Below, in pieces: positions 56,245-64,000 of a DNA stretch of 64,000 bases; positions within the stretch are counted from its first letter, which is position 1, and each line of letters starts with the position of its first letter. Origin of the DNA: Panulirus ornatus (Eukaryota; Arthropoda; Malacostraca; Decapoda; Palinuridae). The stretch covers positions 27,992,843 to 28,056,842 of the forward strand of contig NC_092269.1 of the NCBI RefSeq assembly GCF_036320965.1, given 5' to 3'. The notes under the pieces were generated by a model that had not been told where the DNA came from, did not search any database, and saw only the letters and a program-made list of their open reading frames with translations. The position numbers and the translations under genes were made by a program.

Positions 56245-56345
56245 CTTAGCGACGAAGACGGCGATGAGGGAGGTGGCCAGCTCCGGCGCCGACGACCCCG
56301 CTGCCATGAAGGTGGCTCCAGCCACGTCCTCCGTCAGCTGCAGCA
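56245..56345 (-). CDS. Internal exon of a K+-dependent Na+/Ca2+ exchanger (NCKX/SLC24 family)
   Basis: A 101-bp exon reading LQLTEDVAGATFMAAGSSAP then ELATSLIAVFVAK. This is the alpha-1 repeat of cation/Ca2+ exchangers, and the EDVAGATFMAAGSSAPEL form is typical of NCKX proteins. The glutamate of SSAPEL belongs to the ion-binding site. The protein is a multi-pass membrane carrier that exports Ca2+ and K+ in exchange for Na+. The exon is bounded by acceptor TTTCCTCTACAG (56346-56357 on plus, complement) and donor GTAACA (56239-56244). It starts in phase 1 and ends in phase 0. Neighbouring exons are not visible in the window, so the flanking repeats are intronic at least in part. The SLC24 member cannot be decided from 33 residues. 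Confidence 0.9.
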
Positions 56346-56404
56346 CTGTAGAGGAAAGAGGACACAGCGTTAACGCGGTCGTTCATTGTTACCAGTGTAC
56401 GTTA

Positions 56405-56865
56405 TAGTTAGTGAACGTTGCTAATAGCGTACATTACTGCTAGCGTATGTTGCTACCAGCCTACATTACTGCTAGCTTATGTTGCTACGAACGTACGTTA
56501 CTGTTACCTTATGTTGCTATCAGCGTACGTTACTGCTAACTTATGTTTCTACCAGCGTACGTTACTGCTAACTTATGTTTCTACCAGCGTACGTTACTAC
56601 TAACTTATGTTTCTACCAGCGTACGTTACTGCTAACTTATGTTTCTACCAGCGTACGTTACTACTAACTTATGTTTCTACCAGCGTACGTTACTGCTAAC
56701 TTATGTTTCTACCAGCGTACGTTACTACTAACTTATGTTTCTACCAGCGTACGTTACTGCTAACTTATGTTTCTACCAGCGTACGTTACTACTAACTTAT
56801 GTTTCTACCAGCGTACGTTACCGCTAACTTATGTTTCTACCAGCGTACGCTACTGTTAACGCACG
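56405..56865. repeat. 32-bp minisatellite with 64-bp dimer
   Basis: About 14 units of 32 bp: CAGCGTACGTTACTGCTAAC then TTATGTTTCTAC. From 56536 to 56830 the units alternate TACTGC and TACTAC, a 64-bp higher-order repeat. It lies in the intron upstream of the exchanger exon, 60 bp from the acceptor. The right edge (56866-57090) is degenerate. Confidence 0.94.
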
Positions 56866-57239
56866 TTGCTGTCACCTTTAGATACTGTGAGCGTGATCTG
56901 CTACCAGAGTACGTTTCTGCCAGCGTACCGCACTACCAGCGTACCATACTACCAGCATACGCTATAGCCAGGATACATTACTGCCAACGCACATTGTTAC
57001 CAACATACGTTACAACCACCGAACGTTATCATCAGTGTACGTAACTGCCAGCATACGTCAGTCTATTTGCGTCAGCGTATGTTACTGGAAGCGTTCATTA
57101 CTACCAGCCATTCTACGTCACATACATACTTTGCAACACTTGATATACCAATACCGTTAATTACGTTACAACCAAACCAGTGCGACACCTGAGTAAGGTA
57201 CTACTGCTGTTTGAGTCTCCTGTTACGCCTCTAACACTA

Positions 57240-57560
57240 TTGTGATAATTCCGCATGAGGAAAATACTCAACTTTCTCACTATGAAGGTACTGTACTTCC
57301 TCATTACCAACATTCTCAACTTTCGCACTTTGAAGATACTGTATTTCCTCATTACGAACATACTCAGCTTTCGCACTTGTATGATAATTCCTCATTAGGA
57401 AACATACTGGCAACATACTTCACTTTCGCACTTCTAAGATACTTCCTCAAAGGCAACATACCGAACGTTCGCACTCTCGCCGTACTTCGCTGTCAGCAAC
57501 ACACTCTTCTGTCGCACTTTCTTACGATGCTCCTCCCTCGGTACCACACTCGACTTGCGA
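57240..57560. repeat. Degenerate ~50-bp repeat
   Basis: Five or six diverged units with TTCCTCATTACGAACATACTC and CTTTCGCACTTTGAAGATAC type words. Confidence 0.7.
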
Positions 57561-57994
57561 ACAATCGTTAGACTGTCGCACAGGCCCCAGTAGTTACTAC
57601 AGTGACGTCACCTCGTCTCCAATAACCAATTAAACCCCCATTCCAGTAGGTCCCCATCCTCATCCTACCCCACGTCATCCACCCCCCCACTCAATCATAA
57701 CTGAAACAATCACTCCCCCCCCCATCATCTACACAACCACCACAATGTTACCATCACCACCTCACCACCACAGCCATTTAACCTCTTACACCACAACGAA
57801 CCCCTCCATTACCACCATCCCATTACCACTAGAGTGGCGTCCACCACCCATTCCCCCCCCCCCTCCCCCCTTCCCCAACCTTTGTCACATAACCAATCGT
57901 TTTACAATCCCTCTCCCATCTGTCATGATTGGAGATTTGGGTTATCTGTTACCCGCCCCTTCCCACGTGCTCCACTGACCTGCTGACCTAACAC
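57561..57994. other. C-rich unique sequence with a CRE
   Basis: No gene seen. A perfect TGACGTCA at 57603-57610 is followed by CCAATAACCAAT (57620-57631). The rest is CCACC-rich. Confidence 0.4.
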
Positions 57995-58400
57995 ACCCCC
58001 ATCACCTACACTGCCAGCAGTATCTCCACCATCACCTACACTGCCAACAGTATCTCCACCATCACCTACACTGCCACCAATATCTCCACCATCACCTACA
58101 GTGTCACCAATATCTCCACCATCACCAACACTGCCAGCAGTATCTCCACCATCACCTACACTGCCAACAGTATCTCCACCATCACCTACACTGCCAACAG
58201 TATCTCCACCATCACCTACACTGCCACCAATATCTCCACCATCACCTACAGTGTCACCAATATCTCCACCATCACCAACACTGCCAGCAGTATCTCCACC
58301 ATCACCTACACTGCCAACAGTATCTCCACCATCAACTACACTGCCACCAATATCTCCACCATCACCTACAGTGTCACCAATATCTCCACCATCACCACAC
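57995..58400. repeat. 30-bp minisatellite with 120-bp higher-order repeat
   Basis: 13 units with TATCTCCACCATCACCTACA and a variable end. Four variants occur in fixed order (GCCAGCAG, GCCAACAG, GCCACCAA, GTGTCACCAA), giving blocks ABCD, ABBCD and ABCD. The 163-codon minus frame is a by-product. Confidence 0.95.
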
Positions 58401-58640
58401 ACACCACACCACAATAACTAAACCACAAAATCCAAGAACAACCAACTACATCATACAAAACAAATCACACCACCATAATACCCACATGAAAAACAGAACA
58501 ACACAACATCACTCTCAACCATCACAATATAACAACAAAAAATAAGTTACAACATATAAATAAAAAAAAATAAAAATTACACCGCCCCCACATAAACAAC
58601 CCCCCCCCACCCAACAACGCCCACATACAATACATACACC
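58401..58640. other. AC-rich low-complexity sequence
   Basis: A- and C-rich DNA leading into the next array; no gene seen. Confidence 0.5.
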
Positions 58641-60770
58641 ACACACACACACAACACACACACACCACACACAACACCCACACATACATCACCACAACCA
58701 CACCCACACACTACCACCACACACCACACACCACACACACCACCACACACACACACCACACATCACACACTACCACCACCACACACAACCATACATCACA
58801 CACACCACCACACATCACACACCAACATCACACACTACCAACACACACACACACCATACATCACACACTAACACCACACATCACACACCATACATCACAC
58901 ACTACCACCACACATCACACACCATACATCACACACTACCACCACATATCACACACCATACATCACACATTACCACCACACATCACACACCATACATCAC
59001 ACACTACCAACACACACCACACACCATACATCACACACTACCACCACACATCACACACCATATATCACACTACCTACCACCACATATCACGACACCATAC
59101 ATCACACACATACACACACACTACCACCACACACCACACACCACACATCACACACTACCACCACACATCACACACCATACATCACACACTACCACCACAC
59201 ATCACACACCATACATCACACACTACCACCACACATCACACACCATACATCACACACTACCACCACACACCACACACCATACATCACACACTACCACCAC
59301 ATACCACACACCATACATCACACACTACCACCACACATCACACACCATACATCACACACTACCACCACACATCACACACCATACATCACACACTACCACC
59401 ACACATCACACACCATACATCACACACTACCACCACACACCACACACCACACATCACACACTACCACCACACATCACACACCATACATCACACACTACCA
59501 CCACACACCACACACCATACATCACACACTACCACCACACACACACACCACACATCACACACTACCACCACACATCACACACCATACATCACACACTACC
59601 ACCACACATCACACACCATACATCACACACTACCACCACACATCACACACCATACATCACACACTACCACCACACACACACACCATACATCACACACTAC
59701 CACCACACATCACACACCATACATCACACACTACCACCACACATCACACACCATACATCACACACTACCACCACACACACACACCATACATCACACACTA
59801 GCACCACACACACACAAACATCAACACTACACACACATCACACCATACATCACAAACTACCACCACACATCACACACCATAAATCACACACTACCACCAC
59901 ACACCATACACCACACATCACACACTACCACCACACATCACACACCACACATCACACACTACCACCACACATAACACGCCATGCATCACACACTACCACC
60001 ACACACCACACACATTACATCACACACTACCACCACACATCACACACCACACATCACACACCATACATCACACACTACCACCACACATCATACATCACAC
60101 ACTACCACCACACACCACACACCACACATCACACACTACCACCACACACCACACATCACACACTACCACCACACATCACACACCATACATCACACACTAC
60201 CACCACACATCACACACCACACATCGCACACTACCACCACACATCACACACCATACATCACACACTACCACCACACACCACACATCACACACTACCACCA
60301 GACATCACACACCATACATCACACACTACCACCACACATCACACACCATACATCACACACTACCACCACACATCACACACCACACATCACACACTACCAC
60401 CACACATCACACACCACACATCACACACTACCACCACACATCACACACCATACATCACACACTACCACCACACATCACACACCATACATCACACACTACC
60501 ACCACACATCACACACCTACACATCACACACTACGACCACACATCACACACAATACATCACACACTACCTCCACACATCACACACCATACATCACACACT
60601 ACCACCACACATCACACACCATACATCACACTACCACCACACATCACACACCACACATCACACACTACCACCACACATCACACACCATACATCAACACTA
60701 CCACCAAACATCACACCATACATCACACACTACCACCACACACCACCACCACGTAGCACCACCGTGCACC
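58641..60770. repeat. 34-bp ACC/CA-rich minisatellite, 2.1 kb
   Basis: About 60 units of ACTACCACCACACATCACAC then ACCATACATCACAC (about 34 bp) with many small length variants. It contains no G for long stretches, so the strand asymmetry is extreme. The 348-codon His/Thr-rich plus frame (59981-61027) is an artefact. Confidence 0.95.
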
Positions 60771-60967
60771 ACACTCTACCACCACAAACCACTCACCATC
60801 ACCACATACCACTACCACACACCACACACACAACCCATGCTCCTCCACTGAGTTCAGTCAAAGTCCAGCACTGTCTTGCCCCAGGCCAGGTCCGCCAGGG
60901 GGCTCTCCACACTCGCCTGTGGAGCTCCAGCACCTCCCATCCACGCCCTCCACATATGACCCTCACC

Positions 60968-60968
<1 letters not shown>
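60771..60968. other. Unassigned sequence, possible weak exon
   Basis: Better-mixed composition than its surroundings. The minus strand reads GHMWRAWMGGAGAPQASVES and ends with a stop at about 60856. Splice signals are poor (no pyrimidine tract at the upstream side, which is CA repeat), so no exon is claimed. Confidence 0.2.

Positions 60969-61024
<56 letters not shown>
60969..61024. repeat. (GT)n microsatellite
   Basis: About 55 bp of GT. A (CA)n tract of similar length lies about 180 bp away, so the two could pair. Confidence 0.97.
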
Positions 61025-61028
<4 letters not shown>

Positions 61029-61198
61029 CAAATGGAAGGCAGCAAGTGGAAGGGAGGTCATGTTGGAGGCGGCCTCACCAACACTGAAATCAGAGGATGG
61101 GGAGGGGGAGGAGGGGGGGGGAGTGCTGACTTAAGGGGTCTACAAGCCATCTCCTCCACCAACACCATCACCAACACCATCACCAATGTATCGATCCA

Positions 61199-61199
61199 T

Positions 61200-61254
<55 letters not shown>
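61199..61254. repeat. (CA)n microsatellite
   Basis: About 55 bp of CA, in inverse orientation to the (GT)n tract at 60969. Confidence 0.97.
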
Positions 61255-61258
<4 letters not shown>

Positions 61259-61302
61259 GAACGATCGTAATCTCAGGCTCGGCACCTCTTGTCAATAGCC
61301 AT

Positions 61303-61308
61303 ACTCTC

Positions 61309-61382
<74 letters not shown>
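61303..61382. repeat. (CT)n microsatellite
   Basis: About 80 bp of CT with one interruption near 61320. Confidence 0.97.
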
Positions 61383-61384
<2 letters not shown>

Positions 61385-61688
61385 CTGTTCAGAGTGGATC
61401 TCAAGCCGCTCACTGCCTCTCTCGTCCCTGACCTAGGCAAGTGTGCCCTGTGTATGCCCTGGACAGACCGATGTGTGTGTGTGTGTGTGTGACCTGGTAC
61501 CCAGAGACGTGAAGGCCCTGGTCACCGTTGGATCACTTTAAACAGAACGTCTGTGACCTGGCCCAGGACAAGAAGGGGACCTGGGAGGCTTATGGGGGGG
61601 GTGGGGGGTGGCCATCCCCCCCACCCCCCATGTACCACTCTTCCCAGGATGAACGAGAACAAAAGATCATTCAAACTGTTCTCTCACG

Positions 61689-61690
<2 letters not shown>

Positions 61691-61762
<72 letters not shown>
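61691..61762. repeat. (GA)n microsatellite
   Basis: About 72 bp of GA, about 300 bp from a (CT)n tract in inverse orientation. G-runs at 61593-61610 and 61846-61855 flank it. Confidence 0.97.
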
Positions 61763-61765
<3 letters not shown>

Positions 61766-62081
61766 TCCATTACCAACAACTTTTTTCCCTGGCCAAATGA
61801 CCCGGTTCGAAACCCGCGGGGGAGAAAAGGGGGGAGGGGAAAAAAAGGGGGGGGAATATTAAGCAAACCCAATCCTTCGACAAAATCCCAGACCCAAAAC
61901 CCTGCTCATCCTGGATTACGTCACGACTTGTTTACTGAAGTGGGGGGGGCACTCGCCCCCCTCCCACCCTATGCTTCTTTTCTCCCCCCTCACTGCTCTC
62001 CCTGCTCTCCCTGCTCTCCCTGAAGCCTGTGTCTTCTCCCTCCAAGGCCACTTGTATCTGCAACACTGAATGGTCTGCTGC

Positions 62082-62147
<66 letters not shown>
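62082..62147. repeat. (CT)n microsatellite
   Basis: About 65 bp of pure CT. Confidence 0.98.
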
Positions 62148-62150
<3 letters not shown>

Positions 62151-62291
62151 CCGTCGCCTTCTAGTTCCCTTCCTTGCCCACATTCCCAGCCACAGCCCTT
62201 CGTTCTCTTGAAATCCTGGCTGGCTGTTTACCAATGGCCTGTTCATCCACGTTTCCCTTAAACGAAAAAGGCGCCTCAGTCACTCGAGGTG

Positions 62292-62772
62292 TGACGTCAC
62301 CTCCCTCCGACATGGTCCGGAGCGACCTCTCGACGATCCAGGTCACGTTGACCTGACCTGGACCTTTGACGGAAGCAACCAGTTCAGAAGAGAGGGTCTA
62401 TGGGTCGGTCGGGGAGGAAGACGTCACACCTGTAGAGTCTCTGCGGACCCTATCATTGGTCGGGTGAGGGTGACGTCACAACTTTACAATCTCTGCTGAC
62501 CCTGTCAATTGGTTCTGTCGGAGGTGTATATGACGTCACACACAGAGAATATAGGCCACTACAACGTAACAAAGAATGAAAAATGAACCATAACACAGAA
62601 GCATACAACATTACCCTTAAATAAAGATTTTCTTTACCGTCATTTATGATAATTTCGTACACGACATTTATCTCCCACTCCCAATAGTGTTGTAGATACA
62701 ACAGCTGTAGTGTTGTAGATACAGAAGCATATCATATCATACTTCAGTTCCTTTATGGGTATAATGACGTCA
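62292..62772. promoter_or_regulatory. Cluster of CRE palindromes with inverted CCAAT boxes
   Basis: Four perfect TGACGTCA sites at 62292-62299, 62471-62478, 62531-62538 and 62765-62772, plus AGACGTCA at 62419-62426. The two middle ones follow ATTGG (inverted CCAAT, within 62453-62460 and 62508-62514) at 15-20 bp in what looks like a duplicated ~60-bp unit. CCAAT-plus-CRE is a known promoter arrangement for CREB/ATF and NF-Y. It may also simply be a duplicated repeat. No transcription start or adjacent first exon was identified. Confidence 0.38.
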
Positions 62773-63494
62773 TGATCGCTTGTAGCGTGAGTGGAGAGGA
62801 GGCGATGTATCCAGAGATCATTCTGTTGTTTGTCCACCGTCAAGATTGTAGACAGGTTGACACAGATACAGTAGTCTTGTAGATACAGTAGTAGTAGTAG
62901 TGCTGTAGGTACAGTAGCTAGTGCTGGAGATACATTAGTAGTGTTATTGTAGATGCAGTAGCATTAGTGTTGTAGATACAGCAGCTGTAGTGTTGTAGAT
63001 ACACTAGCAGCAGTGTTGTAGATACATTAGTAATGTTGTAGATGCAGTGGTATTATAGATACAGTAGCAGTAATGTTGTAGATACAGTAGCAGTAGTGTT
63101 GGAGATACAGAAGCAATAGTGTTGTAGATACAACAGCTGTAGTGTTGTAGATACAGAAGCAATAGTGTTGTAGATACATTAGCAGTAATGTTGTAAATAC
63201 AATAGTACTAGTGTTGGAGATAGAGTAGCAGTAGTGTTGTAGATATATCAGAACTAGTGTTGTAGATGCAGTGGCAGTAGTGTTGTAGATACAGTAGCAG
63301 TAGTGTTGTAGATACAATAGCAGTAGTGTTGTAGATACATTAGTAGTAGTGTTGTAGATACAATAGCAGTAGTGTTGTAGATACATTAGAGGTAGTGTTG
63401 TAGACACAGTGGTAGTAGTGTTGTAGATGCAGTAGTAGTAGTGTTGTAGATGCAGTAGTAGTGTTGCAGATACAATAGTAGTAGTTGCAAATAC

Positions 63495-63538
<44 letters not shown>

Positions 63539-64000
63539 CAGTAGTGTTGCAGATACAGTAGTAGTAGTAGTAGTAACAGTATTGTAGATACAGTAGTAGT
63601 AGTATTGTAGATACAGTGGTAGTAGTATTGTAGATGCAGTAATAGTAGTGTCGTAGATGCAGTTGTAGTGCTATAGATACGGTAGTAGTAGTAGTAGTAG
63701 TAGTAGTGTTGCAGATACATTAGCAGATACATTAGTAGATACATTTGTAGATACAATAGTAGTAGTATCGTAGCTACAGTAGTAGTAGTATTGTAGACAC
63801 AGTAGTAGTATTATTGTAGATACAGTAGTAGTATTGTAGATACAGTAATAGTATTATTGTAGATATAGTAGTAGTAGTATTGTAGATTTAGTTGCAGCAG
63901 TATTGTAGATAAAGTAGTATTAGTGCTGAAAATGCAGTAGTAGTATTGTAGATACAGTAGCAGTAGTGTTGTAGATGCAGTAGTAGTAGTGTTGCAGATA
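62640..64000. repeat. 22-24 bp minisatellite merging into (TAG)n
   Basis: About 55 variable units of GTTGTAGATACAGTAGCAGT then AGT, interspersed with pure (TAG)n (for example 63498-63540). It continues past the right edge of the window. Open frames of up to 138 codons (Tyr/Leu/Thr-rich, minus) are artefacts. Confidence 0.94.

Noticed and set aside
58641..60770. His/Thr-rich 348-codon frame, possible histidine-rich protein
   Set aside because: It follows the 34-bp CA-rich array through many registers. Codon content mirrors the low-complexity sequence.
60856..60968. Possible second exon of the exchanger on the minus strand
   Set aside because: The peptide has no similarity I recognise to NCKX regions, and the upstream border is CA repeat without an acceptor pyrimidine tract.

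Overview
The window is eukaryotic, most likely arthropod and probably a decapod crustacean; that placement is inference. It rests on very dense dinucleotide microsatellites, long minisatellites, Penelope-like elements (PLEs), RTE-like LINEs and tRNA-type SINEs. There is no operon structure and almost no host coding sequence. Most long open frames here are by-products of tandem arrays whose period is a multiple of three, or of (TA)n, (GA)n and (CA)n tracts, and are not proposed as genes.

The one convincing host gene piece is a 101-bp internal exon at 56245-56345 on the minus strand. It encodes the alpha-1 repeat of a K+-dependent Na+/Ca2+ exchanger (NCKX, SLC24 family) and has a good acceptor and donor. 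At least its flanks are therefore intron.

Layout. 1-5.9 kb: two decaying minisatellites (31 and 36 bp), microsatellites and a CpG-containing unique stretch. 6.0-7.4 kb: a degraded PLE with a YVDD reverse transcriptase and a GIY-YIG endonuclease. 7.4-9.3 kb: two minisatellites and a cluster of AGGTCA half-sites. 9.5-11.2 kb: PLE tail, SINE-like element and RTE copy 1. 11.7-16.5 kb: three minisatellites (17, 29 and 26 bp). 17.3-24.1 kb: three tRNA-type SINEs, two SINE-like elements, RTE copy 2 and a LINE C-terminal relic. 24.8-29.4 kb: 45-, 35-, 40- and 34-bp arrays. 30.6-37.2 kb: RTE copies 3, 4 and 5, a SINE-like element and a palindrome of PLE ends. 38.8-50.5 kb: a second LINE relic, then arrays of 30, 16, 31, 23 (4.8 kb), 40 and 51 bp. 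50.7-56 kb: RTE copy 6 (the most complete, with a 673-codon open RT frame), copy 7, a second PLE palindrome and a SINE-like element. 56.2-64 kb: the exchanger exon, then 32-, 30-, 34- and 23-bp arrays, microsatellites and a CRE/CCAAT-rich segment.

The retroelements form trains. RTE, PLE and SINE-like units follow each other joined by (TA)n tracts, with the tracts at nearly every element end. The SINE-like family ends in the same motif as the RTE 3' end, which suggests that it is mobilised by the RTE machinery. Several unrelated minisatellites show higher-order repeats, a sign of recent local amplification. All copy counts are estimates from array length divided by unit length.
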